Below are positions 35,839-45,235 of a DNA stretch of 64,000 bases, piece after piece (positions within the stretch are counted from its first letter, which is position 1; each line of letters starts with the position of its first letter). The notes under the pieces are model-generated. The model did no database searches, had not been told where the DNA came from, and worked only from the letters and a program-made list of their open reading frames with translations. The stretch covers positions 310,001-374,000 of the forward strand of contig NZLU01000025.1 of the NCBI GenBank assembly GCA_002692725.1, written 5' to 3'. The DNA comes from Ponticaulis sp. (GTDB taxonomy: Bacteria; Pseudomonadota; Alphaproteobacteria; Caulobacterales; Hyphomonadaceae). Made by a program: the position numbers and the translations under genes.

Positions 35839-36939
35839 TCACACGGTTCTTTGAACCAGACCTCCGGGAAGTGACACCGCTAATCCAGCCAGTTCCAACT
35901 CCACAAGTGCCGTTGTGCACTGGCGTATCGGGAGTGATGTTGCACGAGAAAGATCGGCCAATGAAATGGGCGTTGGTGACAGCGACTTCAGGATTTGAGT
36001 CTGGGCTTCAGCATCAGGTTCGGTGGCGTCGTCATCTTCAAAATCGTCACCCTTCAGCTCGAGGAGGCGCCCGGTTTCTCCCTTCGGTTGAGGTGACAGC
36101 ACCTCCAGAATGTCACGCGCTGATTCGACTAGCGCGGCCCCAGATCGGATGAGGCCATTTGAGCCGCGCGTGCGAGGATCGAGCGGCGAGCCCGGAACGG
36201 CCATCACATCGCGGCCCTGTTCGGCGGCACAACGCGCGGAAATCAGCGAACCGGATCTCTGAGCCGCTTCAACCACAACAACGCCAAGACTTAGCCCTGT
36301 AATCAATCGATTTCGTCGAGGAAAGTCCTTTGCGCGCGGTTCATGTCCGAACGGCGATTCTGTCAGAACAAGCCCGTTTTTCGCGATGAGATCTCTCAAG
36401 CCGGCATTCTGCGGCGGATAGATATTGTCGATTCCGCCAGCTATCACCGCAATTGTGCCGGTTTCCAGCGCGCCATTATGCGCCGCAGTATCGATCCCGC
36501 GCGCCAGACCTGAAACAACGGTATAACCTTCCGACCCCAGATCATTAGCGATTGTGTTGGCAAGCCGCATGCCTGCAGCGGATGCATTACGCGCCCCGAC
36601 CATTGCGATACACGGTTTGCGTGCCTGAGCGAGGTCGCCAAGAACGGTAATGACTGGCGGGCTGGGAGCCAGTTCCCTGAGCAGAGTGGGGTAGTCAGAA
36701 TCGGTGTTGAGCAGAATACGACCACCAATCTCTTCGGTTGCCCGGATTTCCTCTTCGATCTGAGCCTGATCGGCCAGACGGATATTGCGACGACCGGCAG
36801 CATTCGCGCGATCGGGAAGTGCCTTAATCGCGTCAGTCCCCGATTGGTAGGTGCTCATGAATTTTGAAAAAGTCAGCGGACCTATACCAACGGTACGGGC
36901 CAATCGAAGACGAGCCAATGCGTCCTCGGACCAGCTCAA
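35839..36939 (-). CDS. dprA: DNA-processing protein DprA
   Basis: The 366-residue protein loads RecA onto incoming single-stranded DNA during transformation. It has an N-terminal SAM-like helical domain (residues 1-60), the Rossmann core with VGARNASAAGMRLANTIA, VVSGLARGIDTAAHNGAL, FPRRNRLITGLS and VVVVEAAQRSGSLISAR, and a C-terminal winged-helix-like region (SLADLSRATSLPIRQCTTALVELELAGL). The start is TTG, overlapping the plsY stop as TTGA. It is last of pyrB-pyrC'-plsY-dprA. Confidence 0.93.
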   Translation of the reverse strand: MSWSEDALARLRLARTVGIGPLTFSKFMSTYQSGTDAIKALPDRANAAGRRNIRLADQAQIEEEIRATEEIGGRILLNTDSDYPTLLRELAPSPPVITVLGDLAQARKPCIAMVGARNASAAGMRLANTIANDLGSEGYTVVSGLARGIDTAAHNGALETGTIAVIAGGIDNIYPPQNAGLRDLIAKNGLVLTESPFGHEPRAKDFPRRNRLITGLSLGVVVVEAAQRSGSLISARCAAEQGRDVMAVPGSPLDPRTRGSNGLIRSGAALVESARDILEVLSPQPKGETGRLLELKGDDFEDDDATEPDAEAQTQILKSLSPTPISLADLSRATSLPIRQCTTALVELELAGLAVSLPGGLVQRTV

Positions 36940-37580
36940 GCTGGCTGACTTTCTTCAGATTTTTTCGATTTCTCGCCAATCTTTGGCTCAGTCCCGGCAA
37001 TGAGACGTTTGATATTTGCCATATGTCGCCAATACAGGAGGCCACTCAATCCTATCAGTATAATGACCTGAAGCACGCTGTAATTCACGCCCCAGGCAAC
37101 GATCGGCACAAGAGCCGCTGTTATGAGCGCTGCAAGAGAGGACCGACGAGAGATAAAGGCGATCAGGATCCAGCAGGGCGCGGCGAATAACGCAACTTTC
37201 CAGACACCAGCGATAAGCAAGCCGGCATAGGTCGCGACGCCTTTTCCGCCCTTAAACTGCAGCCAGACGGGAAAGCAATGCCCCACAAAGGCCATGGCGC
37301 CCGCGAAAAGGCCAATCGACGGGATTTGTGCGCCGAATGCCAGCTGAAAGATGAGCGCCGCAATTCCTGCTTTACCCGAGTCGAGCAGCAGGGTTGCGAG
37401 TGCGAGGTCTTTCCGCCCCGTCCGCAGCACGTTGGTTGCGCCGATATTACCTGATCCGATCGCGCGAATATCGCCAAGTCCGGCCAGTCTGGTGATGACC
37501 AGTCCAAACGGAATGGAGCCCAGCAAATAGCCTGCAATTCCGGCAAATCCCCAGATCAGTCCCAGACCTTCCCCCATCAT
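36936..37580 (-). CDS. plsY: Glycerol-3-phosphate acyltransferase PlsY
   Basis: The 214-residue inner-membrane enzyme acylates glycerol-3-phosphate from acyl-phosphate. It has about five to six hydrophobic segments and the three conserved cytoplasmic motifs: LLGSIPFGLV, GSGNIGATNVLRTG (about 45) and LQFKGGKGVATYAG (about 108). The start overlaps the pyrC' stop (ATGA). The C-terminus is a charged Ser/Lys/Glu-rich tail. Confidence 0.95.
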   Translation of the reverse strand: MMGEGLGLIWGFAGIAGYLLGSIPFGLVITRLAGLGDIRAIGSGNIGATNVLRTGRKDLALATLLLDSGKAGIAALIFQLAFGAQIPSIGLFAGAMAFVGHCFPVWLQFKGGKGVATYAGLLIAGVWKVALFAAPCWILIAFISRRSSLAALITAALVPIVAWGVNYSVLQVIILIGLSGLLYWRHMANIKRLIAGTEPKIGEKSKKSEESQPA

Positions 37581-38908
37581 GTCAGGCTATCCTCAGTCAG
37601 CTCAAAAACCCATTCGCCTTCGACCATTGTTTTCATGACCTGTCCTGTGAGCAGACGGCCGTCAAACGGGCTGTTACCAGAGCGAGACCGGAGCTTGTCA
37701 CGTTTGCATTTCCAGGGGCGTCGCGGATCGAACAGGATCAGGTCTGCGGGCGCGCCCGCAGCCAGACGGCCCTGTTCGAGACCGAGAATGTCCGCCGGAT
37801 TGACGGTCATTGCGCGCAGGATCGTCAGAAGATCGAGGTCATATTCCGGTTGATCGGACAGAGTCGTCAGCGCTGAGAGAAGCGTCTCAAGACCGGCTGC
37901 CCCAAAACTGGCTTCGTCAAAGGGCAGGCGTTTTTCTTCGGGCGGCTGCGGATCATGCGCGGACACGATCACGTCCAGACGGCCGTCTCTGAGCCCTTCG
38001 ATCAGGGCCAGCCGATCCTCCTCGCTACGGAAGGGCGGATTGACCTTGCAATAGGTGAGATAAGCTTTGTCGGGATCACGGGTCCCATCGCCGATGTCGA
38101 GTTCATTGAAATAGAGCGAATGCGCCGCGCTCGTCACATGAATTTTCTGTCCGCGAGCCCTGGCATCTTCAACGATTTCGAGACTGCGTCGAGTGGTGAC
38201 CTGGTCCACAATCATTGTACTGCCCGTCATTTCAGCGAGCGTCAGGTCACGTTGCAGGCCAATCCATTCTGCCTGTTTCGGTAGGCCTCTGAGACCAAGA
38301 CGAGCTGCAAAGCCGCTCGCATTCATTGATCCCGTTGCGATATCAGGATCATCCGGTCGGAGCATTATTTTAGCGTCTAGCGCCCGTGCATACTGAAGTG
38401 ACCGACGTAGGAAATTGCTCGACCGGACAGCTTCATCGACCTGGGTAAACAGAACGGCACCTGCGTCTTTCATGAGCGATAACTCGCTCATCCGCTCGCT
38501 TTTCAATCCTTGAGATAGCGCGCCCGCTGGGTAGACCCGGTTACGGACTGCGTCCGTCTGCCCGGCGCGTCGGAGATAATCCACAAGCGCCGGCGTATCG
38601 ATGACAGGATCGGTGTCGGGCATAACCACCATAGAGGTAATGCCGCCCGCGACAGCGGCGACGCTTGCCGACGCCAGAGTTTCGCGATGCTCGCTGCCGG
38701 GTTCGCCGGTTTTAACGCGGAGATCGACCAGTCCCGGAGCAAGGCAGAGCCCATGACAATCGACCATCTTGGAATGTTCGTCTTTTTCAGGGCCGACATG
38801 TGGTCCCATGTCCACAATGATGCCATCCTCAACGATCACACCGCCCGGGCCGTCATAGTCACTGGCCGGGTCAATCACGCGGGCATTGTGCAGAATGGTG
38901 CGGCTCAT
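37577..38908 (-). CDS. pyrC: Dihydroorotase-like protein, probably inactive (PyrC'/PyrX type)
   Basis: The 443-residue amidohydrolase-fold protein looks like a class I dihydroorotase ([27 protein letters not shown]). However, the family HxH zinc motif after PGLVD is replaced by R-V-K ([14 protein letters not shown], about residue 63), and the late DHAPH-type motif reads AHDPQ. Such zinc-less paralogues next to pyrB act in several proteobacteria as structural partners of aspartate carbamoyltransferase rather than as enzymes. It is coupled to pyrB and plsY by ATGA overlaps. A catalytic PyrC should be encoded elsewhere. The symbol pyrC is used in the broad sense. Confidence 0.85.
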   Translation of the reverse strand: MSRTILHNARVIDPASDYDGPGGVIVEDGIIVDMGPHVGPEKDEHSKMVDCHGLCLAPGLVDLRVKTGEPGSEHRETLASASVAAVAGGITSMVVMPDTDPVIDTPALVDYLRRAGQTDAVRNRVYPAGALSQGLKSERMSELSLMKDAGAVLFTQVDEAVRSSNFLRRSLQYARALDAKIMLRPDDPDIATGSMNASGFAARLGLRGLPKQAEWIGLQRDLTLAEMTGSTMIVDQVTTRRSLEIVEDARARGQKIHVTSAAHSLYFNELDIGDGTRDPDKAYLTYCKVNPPFRSEEDRLALIEGLRDGRLDVIVSAHDPQPPEEKRLPFDEASFGAAGLETLLSALTTLSDQPEYDLDLLTILRAMTVNPADILGLEQGRLAAGAPADLILFDPRRPWKCKRDKLRSRSGNSPFDGRLLTGQVMKTMVEGEWVFELTEDSLT

Positions 38909-39852
38909 GTGCTAGCCTCCCGCGAGCGATCAAGATTGCGGGCGAGCGTTTCCAGAACCGCCATCCGGACATAGACGCCCATTGATACCTGCTCTGTAAT
39001 CGTGCTGTTCGCTGTTTCTGTGATTGCGCTATCGATTTCGACGCCGCGATTCATTGGCCCAGGATGCATGATCAGAGCATCTGTCGCGGCGTGTTCGAGC
39101 TTCTTCTCATCGAGGCCGTAGAGCTGAAAAAACTCCCGCTTGCTCGGCAGATACATGCCATTCATCCGCTCGAGTTGAAGCCGCAGCATCATGACGACGT
39201 CGCACCCTGTAACGCCCTCTATCATGTTGGTATGAAGAGACGCCGCGCCCCAGCTCTCGGTGCCCGGGGGCAGAAGCGTTGGTGGTCCGACCAGACGGAC
39301 TTCCGCGCCCATTTGATGCAACAACATTGTGTTGGACCGGGCGACGCGCGAATGAAGGATGTCCCCGCAAATCGCGATTTTCAGACCTTCCAGGCGGCCT
39401 TTACGGCGGCGAATGGTCAGCGCATCGAGCAAAGCCTGGGTGGGATGTTCATGGGTGCCGTCGCCCGCATTCACGACCGCGCAATCCACTTTGCGGGAGA
39501 GCAGGCGGACGCCGCCGGACGCGCCATGCCGGATGACTAGGAGATCAGGTTCCATGGCGTTCAGTGTCATGGCTGTGTCGACGAGGGTTTCGCCTTTCTT
39601 CACTGAAGAAGACTGGACAGCCATGTTGACCACATCCGCGCCAAGGCGCTTGGCCGAAATTTCGAACGACCCCTGCGTTCGTGTGGAATTCTCGAAGAAC
39701 ATATTGATCAGCGTCTTGCCCGCGAGCGTTTGCTCCGGCGTTTTCGTGTTGATCAACTCTTCGGATCGATTGAGCAAAAACTCGATATCCAGACGGTTCA
39801 GGCCCTCAATGCCGAGCAGATGACGGTGAGGAAACTCATATTCGAAGGACAT
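38905..39852 (-). CDS. pyrB: Aspartate carbamoyltransferase catalytic subunit
   Basis: The 315-residue enzyme makes carbamoyl-aspartate in pyrimidine synthesis. The carbamoyl-phosphate loop is [18 protein letters not shown] (about residue 55), with [10 protein letters not shown], the catalytic [14 protein letters not shown] and the late [12 protein letters not shown]. There is no regulatory pyrI gene; instead the pyrC' partner follows with a 4-base overlap. It heads the run, with a 129-base upstream region containing a perfect palindrome. Confidence 0.95.
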   Translation of the reverse strand: MSFEYEFPHRHLLGIEGLNRLDIEFLLNRSEELINTKTPEQTLAGKTLINMFFENSTRTQGSFEISAKRLGADVVNMAVQSSSVKKGETLVDTAMTLNAMEPDLLVIRHGASGGVRLLSRKVDCAVVNAGDGTHEHPTQALLDALTIRRRKGRLEGLKIAICGDILHSRVARSNTMLLHQMGAEVRLVGPPTLLPPGTESWGAASLHTNMIEGVTGCDVVMMLRLQLERMNGMYLPSKREFFQLYGLDEKKLEHAATDALIMHPGPMNRGVEIDSAITETANSTITEQVSMGVYVRMAVLETLARNLDRSREAST

Positions 39853-39927
39853 CGGTCGACTCTAATCGGATCTGATAACAGCGACAGCTAGTCCGGCGGC
39901 ATAGGATCCGTCAACCAGACGGTTTTG

Positions 39928-39939
39928 TCTGCGCGCAGA
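39928..39939. promoter_or_regulatory. Palindrome upstream of pyrB
   Basis: TCTGCGCGCAGA is a perfect 12-bp palindrome 76 bases upstream of the pyrB start. It could be an operator; no match to a known site is claimed. Confidence 0.25.
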
Positions 39940-39981
39940 ATATGGCTCGGGTTTCCCCGTTTCTAATGGAATTTTGCCGAC

Positions 39982-40917
39982 TCAAGTCGGCAGGCCCCCG
40001 ATCAACCAAAGTGTTGAGAGATACACCAGAAACATGGTGACGACAGACATCGCCGTTTGAGCCGCGATCAGATTGGCCATGAATGGGGCATCGCCTCCCA
40101 TTTGTTTTGCCAGAATATATCCATTCACAGCAGTCGGTGTGGATGTGCAGATCGCGATGACGACGAGCGGCACACCATCAACGCCGAGTGCGAAATGGGC
40201 GAAGGGGACGGCCACAAGGGGCAGGCCAAATAATCTGACATTTGACCAGAAGAAGGTCCGGATGCCCGCGCGTCTCAGCGCTTTGAGATCAATACCCGCT
40301 CCCACAGTCATCAGGCCGAGCGCCATGGCGGGCTCTGATACGAGCTCCAGTATTGTTTCGAATGTTCCGCTCGGTTTGATACCTGACACATTCAGCGCAG
40401 CCCCTATCAGGCAGGCAATCACAAGAGGGTTCCGAATGAGTTCGGCGAAGGGGTTTCGCTTCACACCGCTCTCATTCGCCCCGAAATAGGTGAAGGCCAG
40501 GATAGAGAGAATGTTCGCGAGCGGGATCATAATCGCCGCGCAAATGGCCGTCAGGGCAACACCTGTCTCGCCAAATAGAACGCCGGTTATCGTCAGGGCG
40601 ATAAAGGTGTTCCAACGGGAATTGGACTGAACAATACAGCCAACTGACGGGCCAGGTGTCGACTTCCAGAGCGCCGGGATCAAACCGATGAGAGCCATTC
40701 CGCACTGTGCAACAAGGAGCGTCAATCCAATTTTCCACGGAACAGTTTCCAAAGGCGCGCGCCATAGAACCAGAATGATGAGGGCTGGGATGAAAACCAG
40801 ATAACAGAGGCGTTCAATCGCCCGCCAGCCTTCAGCAGGCGGAATGTTTCGACGCGCCAGAAAGCGGCCCAGAACCACCATGAATATGACGGGTATCAGC
40901 GCCTGAAAGAAGCTCAT
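39982..40917 (-). CDS. AEC-family transporter
   Basis: The 311-residue inner-membrane protein has about ten hydrophobic segments in two similar halves and fits the auxin efflux carrier (AEC) family of secondary transporters: FFQALIPVIFMVVLGRFLARR, WRAIERLCYLVFIPALI, and the later half ending MSVVTMFLVYLSTLWLI. Members move organic anions or malonate-like substrates; the substrate here is unknown. The start overlaps the ruvX stop (ATGA), so the two are translated together, probably by genomic convenience. Confidence 0.85.
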   Translation of the reverse strand: MSFFQALIPVIFMVVLGRFLARRNIPPAEGWRAIERLCYLVFIPALIILVLWRAPLETVPWKIGLTLLVAQCGMALIGLIPALWKSTPGPSVGCIVQSNSRWNTFIALTITGVLFGETGVALTAICAAIMIPLANILSILAFTYFGANESGVKRNPFAELIRNPLVIACLIGAALNVSGIKPSGTFETILELVSEPAMALGLMTVGAGIDLKALRRAGIRTFFWSNVRLFGLPLVAVPFAHFALGVDGVPLVVIAICTSTPTAVNGYILAKQMGGDAPFMANLIAAQTAMSVVTMFLVYLSTLWLIGGLPT

Positions 40918-41372
40918 GATGCGTTGGCAATGGTATCGATAGCGGTTTGCAGAATGATGGCCGCAGCGGATTTGTCGATCAGTTCCGCCCGGCGTGCGCG
41001 CGACAGGTCAGCGTCGAGCATCGCACGCTCGGCTGACTGGCTCGACATGCGTTCATCCTGAAAGGCAAGGGGGATGTCGCGAATTTGCAGAATGTGTCGG
41101 GCGAGTGCGCGGGCAGACTGCGCACGTGGGCCTGCGCTGCCATCCATGTTTAGCGGGAGGCCCATGACAATGCCAATGGCCTCACGGTCATCCAGCAGCT
41201 CGAAAAGACGGGTCAGGGTCGGCGCGAGTTTTTTGCCGCGCTGAAGCGTTTCAACGGGGTGTGCCGTGAGCTGAAGCCGGTCGCTGGCTGCAACGCCGAC
41301 GGTTTTGGAGCCGGGGTCCAATCCAATCAGCACGCCTTTATTCGGAAGCTCGAGAAGGTCTAAGATAGCCAT
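40914..41372 (-). CDS. ruvX: RuvX/YqgF-family nuclease
   Basis: The 152-residue RNase H-fold protein has the catalytic strand GLDPGSKTVGVAASD (about residue 18), VMGLPLNMDGSAGPRAQSAR (about 70) and FQDERMSSQSAERAM (about 100). It is implicated in pre-16S rRNA 5'-end processing and possibly in Holliday-junction resolution. It is divergent from gatC across 93 bases. Confidence 0.92.
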   Translation of the reverse strand: MAILDLLELPNKGVLIGLDPGSKTVGVAASDRLQLTAHPVETLQRGKKLAPTLTRLFELLDDREAIGIVMGLPLNMDGSAGPRAQSARALARHILQIRDIPLAFQDERMSSQSAERAMLDADLSRARRAELIDKSAAAIILQTAIDTIANAS

Positions 41373-41465
41373 AGGCGCACTTAGCCGATCTTGCCGTCAT
41401 CTAAAAGGTCTTCTTGATCCGGCGACGAACCCTCAATAAAGAAACACTCGAATAAGGAGTTTCTC

Positions 41466-41753
41466 ATGAGCGTCTCACAGGATGATGTCCGGAAAGTTGC
41501 CCGTCTTGCGCGGATCGCACTTCCAGAAGATCAGGTCGACAACATGACCAATGAGCTGAACGGCATTCTGAACTGGATCGAACAGCTCGCAGAAGTCGAT
41601 GTTGAAGGCGTGGAGCCGATGACGTCGGTTGAAGCCATGTCTCTTCCAATGCGCGAAGACGTCATTACGGATGGCAATATCCAGGACAAAGTTCTGGCGA
41701 ATGCCCCAAAATCGGAAGATGGATTTTTCGTTGTTCCCAAAGTGGTCGAGTAG
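41466..41753 (+). CDS. gatC: Glutamyl/aspartyl-tRNA amidotransferase subunit C
   Basis: The 95-residue small subunit of GatCAB converts Glu-tRNA-Gln or Asp-tRNA-Asn to the amide forms. Family motifs are VRKVARLARIALPEDQV and LNGILNWIEQLAEVDVEGVEPM, followed by LPMREDVITDGN and a GFFVVPKVVE terminus. The start has AAGGAG eight bases upstream. gatA and gatB lie further downstream, separated by unrelated genes. Confidence 0.95.
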   Translation: MSVSQDDVRKVARLARIALPEDQVDNMTNELNGILNWIEQLAEVDVEGVEPMTSVEAMSLPMREDVITDGNIQDKVLANAPKSEDGFFVVPKVVE

Positions 41754-41832
41754 AGACTGCAATAATTTTGCGCTCGCATTGAACTTTTAGCGATTTCGCG
41801 CGATATTATAGCTAAAGGGACGGAGAAACGTC

Positions 41833-42285
41833 ATGATGCGCGAAAAAACACTTCCTTTCATTTACGGTGGTCTCGTTTTCCTTCTGTCAGCCTGTGCCGC
41901 AGCTGCAAATGGCGGCATGGCCGAGAAGGAGCCTGCCGGTGTTGCCAAATTCGCTGGTGACCCGCGACTTGGCGAACAGGTCGACCGGATGTGTTTTGCG
42001 TCGAACATTGACAGTTTCAGCCAGAATACGCGTGATACCGTTGTGCTTGAAATGAGCCCGGGCAAGGATTTCCTCGTCGAAACCAGCTCATGCTTTGATC
42101 TCGACCGCGCGCAATCCGTTGCGATTGATGCACATTCGAGTTGTGTCACGCGCGGTGACCGCTTGCTGGTGTCCGACAGTGTTTTCAGCGCGTCCAGCTC
42201 AACAGGTGCTGGACCAAATCGTTGCTTTATCAAGGCAATCTATGCCTGGGACGAGAAAGCACTTGATGCTGCTGGCATCGAATAA
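41833..42285 (+). CDS. DUF6491-like lipoprotein
   Basis: The 150-residue protein has a lipoprotein signal (IYGGLVFLLSAC, Cys near residue 21) and a small mature domain with conserved Cys residues (MCFASNIDSF, SSCFDLDRAQSVAI, SSCVTRGDRL, NRCFIKAIYAW). The pattern of C-F, then C-x-D-L and a final C-x-I matches my recollection of the DUF6491 family; function unknown. It is a periplasmic or membrane-anchored protein inserted between gatC and gatA. Confidence 0.7.
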   Translation: MMREKTLPFIYGGLVFLLSACAAAANGGMAEKEPAGVAKFAGDPRLGEQVDRMCFASNIDSFSQNTRDTVVLEMSPGKDFLVETSSCFDLDRAQSVAIDAHSSCVTRGDRLLVSDSVFSASSSTGAGPNRCFIKAIYAWDEKALDAAGIE

Positions 42286-42304
42286 GCGCGGCCTGTTCGA
42301 ATTT

Positions 42305-42319
42305 TTAACTTTGCTTTAA
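42305..42319 (+). promoter_or_regulatory. CtrA-like full site in a convergent gap
   Basis: TTAA-CTTTGCT-TTAA exactly matches the TTAA-N7-TTAA consensus of the cell-cycle regulator CtrA. It lies between two convergent stops, not at an evident promoter, so it may be fortuitous. Confidence 0.2.
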
Positions 42320-42323
42320 CGGC

Positions 42324-43127
42324 CTAATCAAACGTCGAGGCGACGCTCGCGTCTGACTTCTGATTGTCCATCAGAAGAATGAAAGCGCTCGCGAGTGTCA
42401 CGCAGTAGACCCATTGAGAGATGAGTTCCGCCAGATAGCCGAGAAGATCCTTCCACGACCAGTTTTGTTGCGGAGAGGAAAAAGCGTCGACCTCGGCGGG
42501 TGGGATCAACACATCCAGCACGAGCCAATAGCCAGCCGCGGCTAAAGCGCCAATCAATATCGTCAGAACGATGAGACCGAAAATCTTCCACCTGTTGCCT
42601 TTGGTCATGGCGGTCGACCGGGACAAAGCGTCGATTATTCCGGATCGGCGGGTCGCGAAAATCGGAACCGCAAAAGCCAGAATGGTCATGAATATGAGGC
42701 CTGGAAAGACGAGGAAGAAGGATCCGATCGACGTCAATGCCTGCTGTATCAGCGAGACGATCAGCAGGCCAGGTAAGATCAAAAGCGTTTGGATCAGGAT
42801 GGACGGTGTATGTGCGGTTTTATCGCGTACAATCATATAAATAATCATCGTCACCGCGGCAAATGCGGGTGCTATCAGCGTATTATAGACGAGAGAATAA
42901 AGCGTGTAGGACAACGCGCCATAATCGGTCAGGGCATAGATCAGTTCATGCTCAATGCGTAAAACAACGAAATCCATGAAGATTGACGGCAACAGACCGA
43001 AAACCAGAAGCACGATACCAATCTGAACGGGGGCGCGTCGACTGACGAATACAGCCAGGCGAAATGTTTCGTTGAGACTGAAACTCGGTGGCGTTTCAGA
43101 CCCATAGGAACGAGGCTGAGATTTCAT
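42324..43127 (-). CDS. Uncharacterised polytopic membrane protein
   Basis: The 267-residue protein has about six hydrophobic segments (near 30-50, 85-110, 120-140, 143-165, 190-215 and 240-260). It contains the pattern FLVFPGLIFMTILAFAVPIFATRRSGIIDALSRSTAMTKGNRWKIFG, seen in YciC-like and GDPD-membrane-domain-like proteins of unknown function. No catalytic residues are obvious. It is transcribed against gatC and gatA, with divergent spacing of 99 bases to gatA. The family assignment is tentative. Confidence 0.75.
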   Translation of the reverse strand: MKSQPRSYGSETPPSFSLNETFRLAVFVSRRAPVQIGIVLLVFGLLPSIFMDFVVLRIEHELIYALTDYGALSYTLYSLVYNTLIAPAFAAVTMIIYMIVRDKTAHTPSILIQTLLILPGLLIVSLIQQALTSIGSFFLVFPGLIFMTILAFAVPIFATRRSGIIDALSRSTAMTKGNRWKIFGLIVLTILIGALAAAGYWLVLDVLIPPAEVDAFSSPQQNWSWKDLLGYLAELISQWVYCVTLASAFILLMDNQKSDASVASTFD

Positions 43128-43226
43128 TTCGCCTTTCCACTTGCAAAAACGGCTCAGACACGCTTACCAAGCGGATTGTAATTCGCAAGCGATCCTTTCC
43201 TCGCGCATGGACCAAGAAAGACGGAT

Positions 43227-44708
43227 ATGACTGATCTGACCGCACTCACTTTATCTGATGCACTGGCCGGTCTGGAGAATAAGGACTTCTCTTCGGTCGA
43301 ACTGACGCAAGCTTTCATCTCGGCGATTGAAGCCGCAAATCCGTCACTGAATGCCTATGTCGTCCAAACCCCGGATAAAGCGCTTGAAATGGCGGCTGCT
43401 TCGGATGCGCGACGGGCGAAAGGGGAGGCGGGCGTGCTGGACGGGGCGCCGCTGGGGATCAAGGATCTTTTCTGCACCGAAGGTGTACGCACCACCGCCT
43501 GCTCCCATATCCTCGGCGAGTTCACGCCGCCTTATGAAAGTACGGTCACCGCCAATCTCTGGAAAGAGGGTGCGGTGATGTTGGGCAAGCTCAATATGGA
43601 TGAGTTCGCGATGGGGTCGTCCAATGAAACATCCTATTACGGCGACGTGGTCAATCCGTGGCGCAAGTCCGGTGGAAATGAGAAGCTGACACCTGGCGGA
43701 TCATCCGGTGGTTCGGCATCGGCCGTGGCGGCTGACCTCTGTCTTGCCGCAACGGCTTCAGACACCGGCGGATCCATTCGTCAACCAGCAGCGTTTACTG
43801 GCACGGTTGGTATAAAACCGACCTATGGTCGCGCCAGCCGATTTGGCATGGTTGCCTTTGCATCTTCGCTTGATCAGGCCGGACCGATCGCCAAATCGGT
43901 GAAGGACGCTGCACTTATGCTCAATGTCATGTGTAGTGCCGACGAGAAAGACTCGACGTCTTTGCATGTCGAGCGTCCAGATTGGACCAAATCTGTGGGA
44001 GAGCCCGTCAAAGGTATGAAAATTGGTATTCCCAAGGAATATCGCGTGGACGGCATGCCAGACGAACTCGAAGCACTTTGGCAGCAAGGAATTGATTGGC
44101 TGATGGCAGCGGGATGTGAAATCGTCGATGTCAGCCTTCCGCACACAAAATATGCCCTCCCAGCTTATTACATTGTGGCGCCGGCTGAGGCGTCTTCTAA
44201 CCTCGCTCGCTATGACGGCATGCGCTATGGCGTTCGTCAGCAGGGCAGCGATCTTACCGGGGTTTATTCCAACACCCGGGCAGACGGATTTGGTGCAGAG
44301 GTCAAACGCCGTCTCATGATCGGCACTTATGTGCTGTCGGCGGGCTATTATGACGCCTATTACCTGAAGGCGCAGAAGGTTCGGACTAAAATTCTCGAAG
44401 ACTTCCAAACCGTCTTTAAAGATGTGGATGCACTTCTGACGCCGACATGTCCGTCACCGGCCTTTGCCCTGGGCGAGCGGAATGACGATCCAATTTCCAT
44501 GTATCTGAACGACGTCTTCACTGTGACGGCTAATCTGGCCGGCTTGCCAGGAATTTCAGTGCCTGTCGCACAGGACAAGACCGGGCTTCCGTTGGGGCTG
44601 CAAGTGATTGGGAAGGCGCTCGATGAGGCCGCGTGTTTCCGCGTGGGTGCTGAATTGGAAACGGCGTCAGGTTACAATTCGAAGCCAGAGAATTGGTGGA
44701 AACAATAA
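43227..44708 (+). CDS. gatA: Glutamyl/aspartyl-tRNA amidotransferase subunit A
   Basis: The 493-residue amidase-signature enzyme releases ammonia from glutamine for GatB. The Ser-cisSer-Lys triad is visible: Lys in [14 protein letters not shown] (about residue 78), the [13 protein letters not shown] loop and [24 protein letters not shown] (about 175). The C-terminal [15 protein letters not shown] is typical. It is separated from gatB by the ArsR gene. Confidence 0.96.
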   Translation: MTDLTALTLSDALAGLENKDFSSVELTQAFISAIEAANPSLNAYVVQTPDKALEMAAASDARRAKGEAGVLDGAPLGIKDLFCTEGVRTTACSHILGEFTPPYESTVTANLWKEGAVMLGKLNMDEFAMGSSNETSYYGDVVNPWRKSGGNEKLTPGGSSGGSASAVAADLCLAATASDTGGSIRQPAAFTGTVGIKPTYGRASRFGMVAFASSLDQAGPIAKSVKDAALMLNVMCSADEKDSTSLHVERPDWTKSVGEPVKGMKIGIPKEYRVDGMPDELEALWQQGIDWLMAAGCEIVDVSLPHTKYALPAYYIVAPAEASSNLARYDGMRYGVRQQGSDLTGVYSNTRADGFGAEVKRRLMIGTYVLSAGYYDAYYLKAQKVRTKILEDFQTVFKDVDALLTPTCPSPAFALGERNDDPISMYLNDVFTVTANLAGLPGISVPVAQDKTGLPLGLQVIGKALDEAACFRVGAELETASGYNSKPENWWKQ

Positions 44709-44738
44709 TCCGCCCCGCCATAATGGTGCGGCTGCAAC

Positions 44739-44772
44739 ATTAGTAGTGACTAATTAACGTGCTTCGTATAGT
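44739..44772 (+). promoter_or_regulatory. Palindrome and -10 box of the ArsR gene; probable leaderless start
   Basis: ATTAGT-agtg-ACTAAT (44739-44754) is a perfect 6-4-6 inverted repeat. A TATAGT -10-like box (44767-44772) follows 12 bases on, and the ATG stands at 44781 with no ribosome site between. Transcription would start at or next to the ATG, and the palindrome would overlap the -35 region. This is inference from spacing. Confidence 0.45.
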
Positions 44773-44780
44773 GTACTCTC

Positions 44781-45101
44781 ATGGATATGAATCTTTTAGA
44801 TATTGCTGATTTTGAAAGCCGCGCAATTCAGGCTGCGGATTTTCTGAAAGCCATGTCGAATTCCCGGCGTTTGCTGGTTCTGTGTCAGTTGGGCTCGGGC
44901 GAATTGTCTGTTGGCGAACTGCAGCATCGGGTGGGCCTGTCACAGTCCGCCATGTCTCAGCATTTGGCCAAACTGAAAGACGAAGGTCTGGTCGACTCAC
45001 GGCGTGAGGCGCAGACAATCTATTACAGGATCGCTGATCCCACGGTCATGAAGGTGATCGAGGTGCTGACGGATCGCTTCTGCGCTGATCTCAAAAGATA
45101 A
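44781..45101 (+). CDS. ArsR-family repressor with SqrR/BigR-type cysteine pair
   Basis: The 106-residue winged-helix protein has the DNA-recognition region VGELQHRVGLSQSAMSQHLAKLKDEGLV (about 45-72) and the wing VDSRREAQTIYYRI. It lacks the metal-binding CVC motif of ArsR/SmtB. It carries two Cys, Cys35 (VLCQLG) and Cys101 (RFCADL), 66 residues apart, the positions of the pair that forms a tetrasulfide bridge in the persulfide sensors SqrR and BigR. It is therefore probably a sulfide/persulfide-responsive repressor, though no sulfide-oxidising target gene is adjacent. The gene looks leaderless. It lies alone between gatA and gatB. Confidence 0.82.
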   Translation: MDMNLLDIADFESRAIQAADFLKAMSNSRRLLVLCQLGSGELSVGELQHRVGLSQSAMSQHLAKLKDEGLVDSRREAQTIYYRIADPTVMKVIEVLTDRFCADLKR

Positions 45102-45235
45102 GCTTTACGGATCATCGATCCGCCGTCCTTTTCAAAAACGCAAGAACACACTCTTTTAATCGCATTGCGGAGCTTGTAGAAGCGAGCGCTTAGTGCTGTT
45201 TAACGTACACAATACTCACCGCATCAGGACAGATC

